A stretch of DNA of 11,646 bases from NCBI GenBank assembly GCA_019237175.1, contig JAFAHP010000179.1, forward strand, positions 1 to 11,646. Reading direction: 5' to 3'. How positions within the stretch are numbered: the first letter of the stretch is position 1; each line of letters starts with the position of its first letter. Below, one piece after another: positions 1 to 7,927 of the stretch. The notes below the pieces were generated by a model that was given only the letters and a program-made list of their open reading frames with translations, searched no databases and was not told where the DNA came from. The DNA comes from Alphaproteobacteria bacterium (lineage in GTDB: Bacteria; Pseudomonadota; Alphaproteobacteria; ATCC43930; CGMCC-115725). The position numbers and the translations under genes were made by a program.

Positions 1-324
1 CCCCTGATCCCAGAGGAACTGAGTGCCGTTCCACAACCAGTGGCCGGGTTCCCAAACATAACGCGGGGCTGGCGGGGCCGGAGGCGCCTCCACTTCGGGC
101 GGCGGCGGCGCACTCGGCGCGATGACAACCGAGGCATCGGGTGCCGGTGTCGCGACGACGGCAGGCGGCGGCGCCGGGGGCAATGCCTGCGCCAGCACGA
201 TCGTGGTCGAAGTCGACTCGGACCCGGCCGCGCTCAGCACCGCCGCCGAGCCGGACGAGAAGGCCGGGACGCTGAAGGCGATCGCAGTCACACCGGCCAC
301 GAGGAGTGTGTGTTTCAAAACCAT
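1..324 (-). CDS. Exported YXWGXW-repeat protein (5' part only)
   Basis: The reading frame starts at ATG 324 and runs off the left edge, so only the first 108 codons are visible. A GGAGG ribosome binding site lies just upstream (GGAGGC then ATG). The N-terminus (MVLKHTLLVAGVTAIAFSVP...) is a signal peptide. A proline/alanine-rich stretch follows at about residues 48-87, then WEPGHWLWNGTQFLW at about residues 91-105, the signature of the YXWGXW repeat family. Such proteins are small exported or envelope-associated proteins of unknown biochemical role in Proteobacteria. The gene is divergent from the exported protein at 484, with a shared 159-bp upstream region. Family membership rests on a single visible repeat unit, and the C-terminal half is unseen. 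Confidence 0.82.
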   Translation of the reverse strand, partial: MVLKHTLLVAGVTAIAFSVPAFSSGSAAVLSAAGSESTSTTIVLAQALPPAPPPAVVATPAPDASVVIAPSAPPPPEVEAPPAPPAPRYVWEPGHWLWNGTQFLWDQG

Positions 325-446
325 GCCTCCATGGCTAGCGGGCGCCCAACGGCACCCTTCGAGGCCATAAACATGCTGAGAGCGGGAACATTCCACCGAC
401 CGCTCCCGCCATGGGCACGTTGACGCAGAGAGTCCCACCCTCTCCA

Positions 447-461
447 AAAGTATGATACTTT
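447..461. promoter_or_regulatory. Inverted repeat AAAGTAT-G-ATACTTT upstream of the 484 gene
   Basis: Two 7-bp arms are perfectly inverted around one G, in an AT-rich island inside GC-rich DNA, 23-37 bp before the start codon at 484. It contains TATGAT (451-456), which resembles a -10 box. No -35 hexamer is suitably spaced: the nearest TTGACG, at 420-425, is 25 bp away. It could be a repressor or activator site in the divergent region between the YXWGXW gene and the 484 gene. The function is inferred. Confidence 0.3.
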
Positions 462-483
462 AATGAATCACGGAGGCGGTTGG

Positions 484-2259
484 ATGTCTTTGGTCCGTTT
501 CGCCGCGGCAGTAATCGCGGCCTCAGTGTTATGGATTGCGCCGGCTGCTGCAGGTGGGCCACAACACCCCTTTAAGTATGGTTACTGGTCGGGAGGCGCT
601 TATACGGACGACCACACCGGTGCCTTTACCCATTGCTCGGCCGGCGTTGCTTATGACAGCGGGATAAATTTGTTTGTTTTGGTTACCCAGAAGTATCATT
701 GGTGGCTTGGCTTTATCGATCCGAAATGGTCCCTCACGCCGAATGTGAAGGCGCCGATCCGGCTGCGGCTCGACGGGGCGGCTCCATTTGACCGGATGGC
801 GACCATACCGAATGGGCAGCTGCTGCTGGTCCCGTTGCCCGACAGCTCTCGCCTGATCGACGCGTTTCGGCACAGCTCGGAGCTCGCGGTCAACGTTGAG
901 GGGCAGTCATTCTATTTCCGGCTCAACGAGACCCCGGCGATCATGGACCGGCTCGGCAACTGCGTGCGGACCGCGGCGGCTGTGCAGGACAAGATGCCAT
1001 CGTCAGAGACGGTAACCGCGCCGCCCTCGGAGGCAAAGGCCGGCCCCGCGGATCAGCCAGCCAAATCATCGGCGCTTCCGCCTGCAGCCGCTTCGGCTGC
1101 GACCGCTTCTTCTCCGCCGCCGGCGGCGCCGCCCAAGACGACCGCGTCGGCTTCCGCTGCGGATACCGCTTCATCAGCGCAACCGGCAGCGGGAGGCACG
1201 CCCGATGCCACTGCGGCCGCATCCGGACCATCGTCGCCATCCACCAAGGCAGCGGCGTCGCCATCGGCCGCCGATAGCTCGCCCTCGGCGCTGGCGGCAC
1301 CCTTTGGAACGCCCAGCGCGTCCCCAGCAAACCCCGCGCGTTCGGCGGCGGCGAGCGACACGACCGCTGCGGCATCCGATGCGAGGCAGAAATCAACACC
1401 CATTCCGACCACCGGATCGCTCTCGCCTCACGCTCGGTCGGGCAATGTGGGCCCGGACGCCGCAAAACTCGGCGACGCGTCGAACCCTGCGCATCAACCC
1501 CTCTCATCGCCGGCGCCATCATCGGCGGCAACACCACAGTCGGTGCAGACGACGTCGACGGCTCGTCCGGTGACGACGGCTCGTCGCGAGGCGGATGGCT
1601 CGCCGGAGAGCAAGCAGCGGTCCCCCGACACTTCGGGCGCAGCTCTGCAACCGAGCAGCCCGCCACCCAGAGCGCCCGACGCAACGGGTCAAACACCGCC
1701 GGTCTCTGGCGTGCCGCACCTGGCGTTCACCGCCGTCAGCCCGGTGCCGCCGGGATTGGCATTCCCGCTCGAGCCCGCATCCGCCACGGCGCTTGAGGAA
1801 CTCCGGCTGGCAACCGACTTCCTGGCGAAAGCCCGGCTACCGGAAGCGCATCTGGTCGGCGCCGACAAGCCCGCGGCGCTTGCTGATTTCGCCGCCGTGT
1901 GGCGCGCCGACGATGCTGCGGGTGCCGTTAAAATCATCCCGCCCGCAGCCGATACCAGCGCGGTCGACATTGCCTCCAACCTGATCACAGTCGATCCGCA
2001 AGTGTGCAAGGGGGACTTTGCGGCGGCGCGCTATCGCACCCCAGTTGGCAACAGCGCGGTCTTCAGCGCCGTCTTGTCGTGCAGCGAAGCCAACGAGCGG
2101 CGGGTTACCGAATACTTTATCGCTCCCCGCCATCAAGGGGGGTTTGTCGTGTTCGCCGTCATTCGCAGAGTGGGTGTAGGGGAGGTGCCCGATTTTGATC
2201 GGCACACGCTCGACGAGCTGGCCCGGGCGGCGATCCAGGCGGCCGGCGGCGAAGGCTGA
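484..2259 (+). CDS. Exported two-domain protein with long Ala/Pro/Ser linker
   Basis: ATG 484 is chosen over the in-frame ATG 463 because GGAGG at 472-476 lies 7 nt before it and because residues 1-23 (MSLVRFAAAVIAASVLWIAPAAA) then form a clean Sec signal peptide. The mature N-terminal domain (about residues 28-165) contains YWSGGAYTDD and two cysteines (C51, C160) that could pair. I recall this domain from alphaproteobacterial exported proteins, some with a protease domain behind it, but I cannot name its function. Residues about 168-410 are low complexity, rich in Ala, Pro, Ser and Thr, with no predicted fold. A second compact domain (about 415-591) has C508 and C533. There is no transmembrane anchor after the signal peptide, so the protein is probably periplasmic or secreted. 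The hdeD-like gene follows 126 bp later on the same strand. Confidence 0.8.
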   Translation: MSLVRFAAAVIAASVLWIAPAAAGGPQHPFKYGYWSGGAYTDDHTGAFTHCSAGVAYDSGINLFVLVTQKYHWWLGFIDPKWSLTPNVKAPIRLRLDGAAPFDRMATIPNGQLLLVPLPDSSRLIDAFRHSSELAVNVEGQSFYFRLNETPAIMDRLGNCVRTAAAVQDKMPSSETVTAPPSEAKAGPADQPAKSSALPPAAASAATASSPPPAAPPKTTASASAADTASSAQPAAGGTPDATAAASGPSSPSTKAAASPSAADSSPSALAAPFGTPSASPANPARSAAASDTTAAASDARQKSTPIPTTGSLSPHARSGNVGPDAAKLGDASNPAHQPLSSPAPSSAATPQSVQTTSTARPVTTARREADGSPESKQRSPDTSGAALQPSSPPPRAPDATGQTPPVSGVPHLAFTAVSPVPPGLAFPLEPASATALEELRLATDFLAKARLPEAHLVGADKPAALADFAAVWRADDAAGAVKIIPPAADTSAVDIASNLITVDPQVCKGDFAAARYRTPVGNSAVFSAVLSCSEANERRVTEYFIAPRHQGGFVVFAVIRRVGVGEVPDFDRHTLDELARAAIQAAGGEG

Positions 2260-2385
2260 GCCGGTCAGAAGGCGCTCCCGAAAGTGCCATGACCAACATC
2301 ACGTCGGGGCGACTCCGTTCACGTAATCCGCTAAACTGCCTTTCCTGAGGCACCGCCGTCCCCATTCACCATGCGCTGGGAAGCA

Positions 2386-2973
2386 ATGACCGACCTCAAT
2401 CTTCCCAATATCGACGAAGTCCGCCGCCGCTTTGCGTCGGCGTTCCACGCCCATTGGAAGCTGTTTCTCGCCGAAGGCGCCGTCATGATGGTGCTGGGCC
2501 TGCTGGCGATCGCTGTCCCCGAGGTCGCGAGCCTGGCGATCACGATATTGATCGGCTGGCTGTTTTTTGTCGGCGGTATTTTTCGCACCATTTCATTGTT
2601 GCAGCATCGCAACATGCCGGGGTTCGGCTGGTCGCTGGCGACGGCGCTCCTCGCGATCGCTCTCGGCCTCATCCTCTTGCTCCGGCCGATTGCCGGTGTG
2701 TTGACGCTGACGATAGCGCTCGTCATTTTTTTTATCCTCGAAGGGGTTTCCGCGATCCTGCTGGCGATCGAACATCGCCGGCATTTGCCAAGCTGGGGCT
2801 GGGTGCTGTTCAGCGGCCTTGTCGACTTGCTGCTCGCCTTTCTGATCTGGGATGGCTGGCCGAGTTCGGCCGGCTGGGCGATTGGCCTGCTCGTCGGCAT
2901 CAACATGGTGTTTCTTGGTCTGTCGCTGATTATGACCGCGCTCGCCGCGCGCACCATGGCGCCCAAGACCTGA
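2386..2973 (+). CDS. hdeD: HdeD-family membrane protein (DUF308)
   Basis: This is a 195-aa integral membrane protein, close to the roughly 190 aa of E. coli HdeD. It has about six hydrophobic segments packed in three hairpins, with short basic loops such as LQHRNMPGFGW and EHRRHLPSWGW. The first hairpin (LFLAEGAVMMVLGLLAIAVP) and the GW..L/GI..L patterns are typical of the family. In E. coli HdeD supports acid resistance at high cell density, but most alphaproteobacterial members are uncharacterised, so only the family is claimed. Start 2386 (MTDLNLPN) is preferred over the in-frame ATG 2371 because GGGAAG precedes it; the difference is five residues and the choice is uncertain. It is convergent with the MFS gene, with 17 bp between the stop codons and no clear terminator hairpin. 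Confidence 0.85.
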   Translation: MTDLNLPNIDEVRRRFASAFHAHWKLFLAEGAVMMVLGLLAIAVPEVASLAITILIGWLFFVGGIFRTISLLQHRNMPGFGWSLATALLAIALGLILLLRPIAGVLTLTIALVIFFILEGVSAILLAIEHRRHLPSWGWVLFSGLVDLLLAFLIWDGWPSSAGWAIGLLVGINMVFLGLSLIMTALAARTMAPKT

Positions 2974-2990
2974 AACCCTGAAACCAGGCC

Positions 2991-4328
2991 CTATCGTGAT
3001 GCTCTGTCCCGCCAAGGGCCGCCCCCGGCTCGGGCAGACGAAGCCGTGCCGAAGGAAGATCCGCGGTTGCGCAAGGACCGAGCGAGAACCGGTAAAATCA
3101 CGATAGTGGCCGCGGACACTTCGATCACAACACAAAAGATCAGCGACACCATGTAGCCACCCGTTAACTGTCGCAAATATCCGATGAGGATCGGACCGAA
3201 GGCGAAAGTGAATTGATTGATGGCGACCACGAGGCTGACGAGCCGCGCGAACAATCGGCTGGGAAATTCCTGATGGACAATCAGGCTCGGCAGTGAGGTG
3301 GTATTGCCGATGCCGAGCCCGAGAAGGACACAGCCGAGATACAACATCGGGGCCGTACGGCTCACGGCGAGGATCGCTACGCCGACGGCTTGCACCAAGA
3401 AATTGCCGCATGCCGCGGTCCTCCGGTTAATCCGGTCGACGAACAGACCCATGACCGTCCGCCCGAAGAGAGCGGCCGATGCGGTCAAGCTGACCGCCCA
3501 TCCGCTGGCCGCGGCCCCGATCAGCGGCGACAGGTAGGCGAGCTGATGCGTCAACAGCCCGACCTGCACTATCAGCGCGAGTGCAAACGGCAGCGAAATC
3601 GTCGAAAAGCGCGCGCTTCTCAAGACCGACCAGAACGCCCAGGACACCGCCTCGGGCAATTCGGCGGAACCGGAAGAATGGGTCGCGTCCTCATGGCGGT
3701 CGGCGCGGTCGCATTCGTCGGCGCGCTTCGGTCTCAGGATCAGCATTGCGATCGGCAGCAAAAGCACGACCATAGCCGCGACCGACGCCTGCAGCGCGAT
3801 CTGGAACCCCAGGCGGGCCGTCATCGATGTCAAAAGCGGGACGACGACGATGCCGCCGACATTGGCACCGCTCAGCGACCAGCTGACGGCCATACCGCGG
3901 CGTTTTTCGAACCAGGGCGCGACAATAATGTTGATCGCAGCACCGCTCATCGTCGCCCACCCGACCGCCATCACCGCAAACGCCGCATAGACCTCCCAGC
4001 GCCGGGAAATCACGGTCAGCAACAGCAGGCCGCTGGCCATCGCCGTGACACCGATCGTCAAGACCTTGCCTGTGTAATATCGGTCGAACAACGGACCGAC
4101 CGCGAAGAACAGTAAAATCGCACCGAGCGCGTAATAGCCGGTGATCGCCGGCGCGAGTCCGGCGACGGACCAGCCGTGCCGCGTTTCCAGCTCCAAAAGA
4201 TAGAGTCCGGGACCGTAGAAGCCGAATCCGAAGCCGAAAAAAGCAACCAGGAACGCCGCGACCACGACGAGCCAGCCGTGGTACAGTGGCGGCGGGCGTA
4301 AAGGACAAATCGCAAGCCGATCGGTCAT
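2991..4328 (-). CDS. MFS transporter (monocarboxylate/oxalate-formate antiporter-like)
   Basis: The product is a 445-aa polytopic inner-membrane protein with two six-helix halves joined by a charged loop at about residues 220-250. The family motif A is present between helices 2 and 3 (GPLFDRYYTGK, residues 78-88) and weakly repeated in the second half (GLFVDRINRR). The N-terminal YHGWLVVVAAF and the YGPGLYLLELETRHGWS region resemble the monocarboxylate-porter/oxalate-formate antiporter branch of the Major Facilitator Superfamily. The substrate cannot be read from sequence. ATG 4328 is preferred over ATG 4433 because the longer version has a hydrophilic, Arg-rich N-terminus and would leave only 6 bp to the divergent gene at 4440. 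No convincing Shine-Dalgarno precedes 4328, so the start is less certain than the family. Confidence 0.85.
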   Translation of the reverse strand: MTDRLAICPLRPPPLYHGWLVVVAAFLVAFFGFGFGFYGPGLYLLELETRHGWSVAGLAPAITGYYALGAILLFFAVGPLFDRYYTGKVLTIGVTAMASGLLLLTVISRRWEVYAAFAVMAVGWATMSGAAINIIVAPWFEKRRGMAVSWSLSGANVGGIVVVPLLTSMTARLGFQIALQASVAAMVVLLLPIAMLILRPKRADECDRADRHEDATHSSGSAELPEAVSWAFWSVLRSARFSTISLPFALALIVQVGLLTHQLAYLSPLIGAAASGWAVSLTASAALFGRTVMGLFVDRINRRTAACGNFLVQAVGVAILAVSRTAPMLYLGCVLLGLGIGNTTSLPSLIVHQEFPSRLFARLVSLVVAINQFTFAFGPILIGYLRQLTGGYMVSLIFCVVIEVSAATIVILPVLARSLRNRGSSFGTASSARAGGGPWRDRASR

Positions 4329-4439
4329 GGCCGCAGCGTGCCCGCCCGGCTGGACAGATGCTGGCCATTTTCGGACGTGATCACCCGATCGAGTCCGGTT
4401 TCGGCTGGCGGCGGAAGGCAGCCGGGCTATCATCGTCCA
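4329..4439. promoter_or_regulatory. Divergent intergenic region, MFS / Ada-like genes
   Basis: These 111 bp must carry the promoters of both divergent genes. On the + strand TATCAT (4428-4433) lies 6 nt before ATG 4440, and no Shine-Dalgarno precedes that ATG. A transcript starting from this -10-like box would be nearly leaderless. No good -35 is visible. I did not see the E. coli ada-box motif (AAAGCGCA). Confidence 0.3.
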
Positions 4440-5324
4440 ATGGCGACGAAGGACAGTCTGCTCGCTCTCGATTGGGAAACCTGCGATCGCGCGCGGCTGG
4501 GGCGCGATCCTGCCTATGACGGGCTATTCTTTACGGGCGTGCGCACGACGCGGATCTATTGCCGTCCCGTGTGCCCGGTGCATCCGGCGAAATCGGCGAA
4601 TGTCGTTTTCTTTGCAACCGCAGCCGCCGCGGAGCGGGCCGGCTTTCGCCCCTGCCTCAGATGTCGGCCCGAGGCGGCGCCCGGCAGCCCGGCATGGCGC
4701 GGGACCGCGACGACAGTGGGGCGCGGGATGCGTCTGATCGAAAACGGATTTCTCGATCGGGCATCTGTGATCGAGCTTGCCGAAAATTTGGGCGTCGGTC
4801 CCCGACATTTGCGGCGGCTGTTTCTACGTCACCTCGGTGCCTCGCCGAGCCAAATTTCCGCTACGAAACGTGTGCAAACGGCAAAGCGCCTGCTCGACGA
4901 GACCGGGGCGACGCTCGCCGAAATCGCGTTTTCCGCCGGTTTCAGCAGCGTTCGCCGGTTCAACGACGCTTTCCGGCTCACCTATGGTCGCTCACCGTCC
5001 TCCTTTCGACGGCAGGTCAGAACGGCTGCTCGGAGTGGCACAGACTCACAGCCCGCGGCGTCGGCGCAGCCAGTGATCAAGACGGGCAAACAGCATGTCG
5101 GTCAGGATCGCGAACAGGGCGACGAGAACCGCACCCTCGATCACAAACGGCAATTTGTTGGCGACGAGCCCGTCAAAGATTGGCGTGCCCAGGGTCAAGG
5201 CGCCGACGGTCGAGCCGATCGTCGCGGTGCCGATCGCGATGGTGACCGATACGCGGATGCCGGCGAGGATCACCGGTGCAGCCAGCGGCAATTCGACGGC
5301 GAAGAGGCGTTGCCGCGAAGATAA
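4440..5324 (+). CDS. AdaA-like methylphosphotriester acceptor / AraC-type regulator
   Basis: Residues 10-80 form an Ada zinc domain. FFTGVRTTRIYCRPVCP is followed by FRPCLRC, giving four zinc cysteines C41, C45, C72 and C75. C41 corresponds to the methyl-accepting Cys38 of E. coli Ada. Residues about 95-192 are an AraC-type double helix-turn-helix ending RSPSSFRR. The family would take methyl groups from DNA phosphotriesters and then activate repair genes. No O6-alkylguanine transferase or AlkA glycosylase domain follows, although the arrangement resembles the front of Ada-AlkA fusions; standalone AdaA of Bacillus is about 211 aa. The remaining ~92 residues (203-294) are read antisense to the yehW-like gene, are Arg/Asp/Gly-rich and look non-native. 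ATG 4440 is chosen because the alternative 4338 start adds 34 unfamiliar residues. Divergent from the MFS gene. Confidence 0.82.
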   Translation: MATKDSLLALDWETCDRARLGRDPAYDGLFFTGVRTTRIYCRPVCPVHPAKSANVVFFATAAAAERAGFRPCLRCRPEAAPGSPAWRGTATTVGRGMRLIENGFLDRASVIELAENLGVGPRHLRRLFLRHLGASPSQISATKRVQTAKRLLDETGATLAEIAFSAGFSSVRRFNDAFRLTYGRSPSSFRRQVRTAARSGTDSQPAASAQPVIKTGKQHVGQDREQGDENRTLDHKRQFVGDEPVKDWRAQGQGADGRADRRGADRDGDRYADAGEDHRCSQRQFDGEEALPRR

Positions 5325-5789
5325 GCCCACGCCGTCGGCCGCTTCGCGCACATCGTGCGGAACGCCTTCGAGACCTGCGACCGCGTTTTCGATGATCGGC
5401 AGCAATCCGTAGACAAAAAGCGCGATGACCGTGGGGCGCGCACCAAAGCCGATCGCCGGAACCGCGACCGCCAACACCGCGACCGGCGGAAAGGTCTGAC
5501 CGACAGCGGCGAGCGTGCCGACCATCGTGCGGAACTGGCCACCCGCGGGACGAGTGACAAAAATTGCCAGCGCGACGCCGACGGCCGCGGCGCCAAATCC
5601 GGCAACCGCGACCAGCGTCAGATGCGCCACAAACAACTCGAGGAAACTGGCGCGGTCATAGATCAGCGGGGTCGTTTCCGGAAACGCCCAGCGGAACACT
5701 GGCCGCAATAGGTCCATTCGCAGCAACAGCGCCGCAAACAGCAGCCCGACCCACAAGAGCGGAGTCGCAAACCACGCCCGGCCCGACAT
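5046..5789 (-). CDS. yehW: Osmoprotectant ABC transporter permease, YehW-like
   Basis: The 247-aa inner-membrane permease matches E. coli YehW in length (243 aa) and in long stretches such as AAVGQTFPPVAVLAVAVP (residues 94-111) and ELPLAAPVILAGIR (166-179). About six membrane segments are visible. The EAA coupling loop that docks on the ATPase lies at about residues 142-170 (REAADGVGLSSRQR). It is the last gene of the osmF-yehY-yehX-yehW unit, 6 bp after the yehX stop, with GAGG shortly before ATG 5789. With the larger permease it should form the membrane pore for glycine betaine or a related compatible solute; the exact substrate is not shown by sequence. Its 3' end overlaps the convergent Ada-like reading frame by 279 bp. 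Confidence 0.92.
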   Translation of the reverse strand: MSGRAWFATPLLWVGLLFAALLLRMDLLRPVFRWAFPETTPLIYDRASFLELFVAHLTLVAVAGFGAAAVGVALAIFVTRPAGGQFRTMVGTLAAVGQTFPPVAVLAVAVPAIGFGARPTVIALFVYGLLPIIENAVAGLEGVPHDVREAADGVGLSSRQRLFAVELPLAAPVILAGIRVSVTIAIGTATIGSTVGALTLGTPIFDGLVANKLPFVIEGAVLVALFAILTDMLFARLDHWLRRRRGL

Positions 5790-5795
5790 CCGACC

Positions 5796-6719
5796 TCAAC
5801 GCACAAGATCTGCAAGCGTGATGATGCCGATCGGCCGGCCGGCCGGATCGGCAACCGGCAGCCGGTCGGTGCGCTGCGCGGTCATCGCCGAGAGTGCGTC
5901 ACGCAGGCTCGCCTCCTGCGGCAAGGATTCGCCGGGAGCGCTCTCACCCCGGCGTACGCGCTCGGCGACCCGCCGGACCGAAAGCAGCTTAAGGCCGAGC
6001 CCTTGCCGCCCGACGAAATCGCGCACGAAATCGCTGGCCGGATGTTCGAGCAAGTCGAGCGGCGTGGCGCTTTGCACGATATGCCCTTGATCCATGACCG
6101 CGATCAAAGTTGCCAACCGCAACGCCTCCTCGATGTCGTGGGTAACGAAAACGATTGTCTTCCCGGTCGCGCGGTGAATGCGCAGCAGTTCGCTCTGCAG
6201 CGCATCGCGGGTGATCGGATCGACCGCGGCAAACGGCTCGTCCATCAGCAAAAGCTCGGGGTCCGCGGCAAGCGCTCGGGCCACGCCGACGCGTTGCTGC
6301 TCGCCGCCGGACAGCTGGTGCGGGTATTTCCCGCGGTAGGCCGCCGGGTCGAGGCGGAACAGCTCGAGAAGTTCCTTTACCCGTGCCGCGATGCGCGGTC
6401 CCGGCCAGTCCAGGAGGCGGGGAACGGTGGCAATGTTATCCGCGACCGTCCAGTGCGGGAACAATCCGGTTGACTGGATCGCGTAGCCGATGCGCCGGCG
6501 CAATACTTCGGGCGCAAAGGCGATAATATCTTTTCCATCGACCCGGATCGTCCCTGCATCCGCCGTGACCAGACGGTTGATCATGCGCAATGTCGTCGAT
6601 TTACCGCAGCCCGAGGAGCCGAGCAGCACACAAAGCTCGCCACTGCGGATCGTCAGCGACAGATCGTCGACGACGGAACGGCCATCATAACGCTTGGTGA
6701 CGCGGTCCAGTTCTATCAT
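5796..6719 (-). CDS. yehX: Osmoprotectant ABC transporter ATPase with CBS tail, YehX-like
   Basis: This 307-aa cytoplasmic ATPase has all ABC motifs: Walker A GSSGCGKST (34-42), Q-loop Q82, signature LSGGEQQR (136-143), Walker B LLLMDEP (156-162, catalytic E161), D-loop AAVD, and switch His194 in VTHD. After about residue 255 a single CBS-type module follows (SLRDALSAMTAQRTDRLPV...IGIITLADLV), as in OpuA/YehX proteins. There CBS modules can sense ionic strength or nucleotides; sensing here is inferred. Length agrees with E. coli YehX (308 aa). ATG 6719 overlaps the yehY stop in the string ATGA, so translation is probably coupled. It energises import by the two permeases on either side of it in the operon. 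Confidence 0.95.
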   Translation of the reverse strand: MIELDRVTKRYDGRSVVDDLSLTIRSGELCVLLGSSGCGKSTTLRMINRLVTADAGTIRVDGKDIIAFAPEVLRRRIGYAIQSTGLFPHWTVADNIATVPRLLDWPGPRIAARVKELLELFRLDPAAYRGKYPHQLSGGEQQRVGVARALAADPELLLMDEPFAAVDPITRDALQSELLRIHRATGKTIVFVTHDIEEALRLATLIAVMDQGHIVQSATPLDLLEHPASDFVRDFVGRQGLGLKLLSVRRVAERVRRGESAPGESLPQEASLRDALSAMTAQRTDRLPVADPAGRPIGIITLADLVR

Positions 6720-7927
6720 CCGCGCCGGGCGCCGGGTAGCAGCGCCGAAAGCATATGCAGCACGAAATCGGCGGCGAGTGCCAAGCCGATTGCCGGCAAT
6801 GCGCCAAGCAGGACGAGATCGAGCGCGTATTGCCCGAGCCCTTCGAAGACAAAGGTGCCAAGACCGCCGGCGCCGATCAGTGCCGCAACGACCGCGAGCC
6901 CGATCGTCTGCACGGTCACGATGCGCAGCCCGGCGACCAATATCGGCAATGACAACGGCAACTCCACCCGCCGGAAGATCTGCGCTCGGGTCAATCCCAT
7001 GCCACGAGCGGCGTCGATCACTGCCGGTGCGACACCCGCAAGTCCGGTCACCGTATTCCGCACAATCGGCAGCAGCGCATAAAGGACCAGTGCGATGATC
7101 GCCGGCGCCGGGCCGATCCCCCCAACCCCGATGGCGGCAAGCCGCGGCAGCGCTGCCGCCAGTGCCGACAGCGGCACGATCAACAGCCCGAACAGCGCGA
7201 TCGACGGCACTGTCTGCAACAGGTTGAGCACGGCAAAGAGCGGCCCTTGCAACCGCGGTTTTCTTGCAGCGGCGATCCCGAGGGGGAAGCCGACCAGCAA
7301 AGCCGGCCCGACCGACCCCGCCACCAGCGCCACGTGACGGACGAGTGCGGCTCCAAAGAGCATGCGGCGGGCGGCATATTCGCGGACGATCGACAGCGCG
7401 TCAAAGGCGCCCGTAATGGCGAAGAGGATGATACCGCCGCAGAGGGCGGCAACCGCCGCTGTCATCAGCACAAGACCAGCGCGCAGACGCTGCAGCGCGT
7501 TGACAAATGCGAGTGCGGCGCAGACCGCGACCACCCAGAACGCCGGCCCCGCCGACACGCGTGCCGCCGGGGGCGCGTCGACGATGAGCGTGCGGGCGGC
7601 ATAGCCCAGTGCCGCGACGGTCAGCAGCAGCCAGGCTCCGGCGAGAAGCGCTGCAGCCGCCAGGGCTGCGGGGTGCTGCGGCGACATCGAGACCGCGAGC
7701 AGCAGCAGCGCTGTCACGATGATCGCGGCGGTGAAGGCAGCGCCGGCTGAAATCCACAGTGAGGCCGGCACGCCTGAAACAAGCCGGTTCGGCGCAAGAG
7801 CGACAAAGCCCGAGATCAGCGTCGCCACCGCGGCCGCCAGCACCAGCGCGAACAGCACCTGATCGTGGATGCCGATGCCCCGAGGGGTAGCGAGCGGGGG
7901 TGCCGGTACCCGAGCCTGCCGACTCAC
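6716..7927 (-). CDS. yehY: Osmoprotectant ABC transporter permease, YehY-like (long form)
   Basis: The 403-aa permease has an extra N-terminal membrane region (about residues 22-175, around five helices) before the conserved transporter core (about 195-395). E. coli YehY (385 aa) is long in the same way. The core contains LLQTVPSIALFGLL and an EAA loop at about residues 300-325 (APAVIDAARGMGLTRAQIF) for contact with the ATPase. Translation begins at GTG 7927, and the last bases of osmF overlap this start in the string GTGA, indicating translational coupling. The role of the additional N-terminal helices is unknown. With YehW it would form the heterodimeric pore. Confidence 0.93.
   Translation of the reverse strand: MSRQARVPAPPLATPRGIGIHDQVLFALVLAAAVATLISGFVALAPNRLVSGVPASLWISAGAAFTAAIIVTALLLLAVSMSPQHPAALAAAALLAGAWLLLTVAALGYAARTLIVDAPPAARVSAGPAFWVVAVCAALAFVNALQRLRAGLVLMTAAVAALCGGIILFAITGAFDALSIVREYAARRMLFGAALVRHVALVAGSVGPALLVGFPLGIAAARKPRLQGPLFAVLNLLQTVPSIALFGLLIVPLSALAAALPRLAAIGVGGIGPAPAIIALVLYALLPIVRNTVTGLAGVAPAVIDAARGMGLTRAQIFRRVELPLSLPILVAGLRIVTVQTIGLAVVAALIGAGGLGTFVFEGLGQYALDLVLLGALPAIGLALAADFVLHMLSALLPGARRG

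Noticed and set aside
420..456. TTGACG ... TATGAT as a sigma-70 promoter for the 484 gene
   Set aside because: The spacer is 25 bp, too long for a standard promoter.
941..1696. Long antisense reading frames opposite the 484-2259 gene
   Set aside because: They are Arg/Pro-rich shadows of a GC-rich low-complexity coding region, with no recognisable domain, signal or ribosome site.
2593..3411. Antisense frame spanning hdeD and the MFS 3' end
   Set aside because: It bridges two convergent genes with strong family matches and has no domain of its own.
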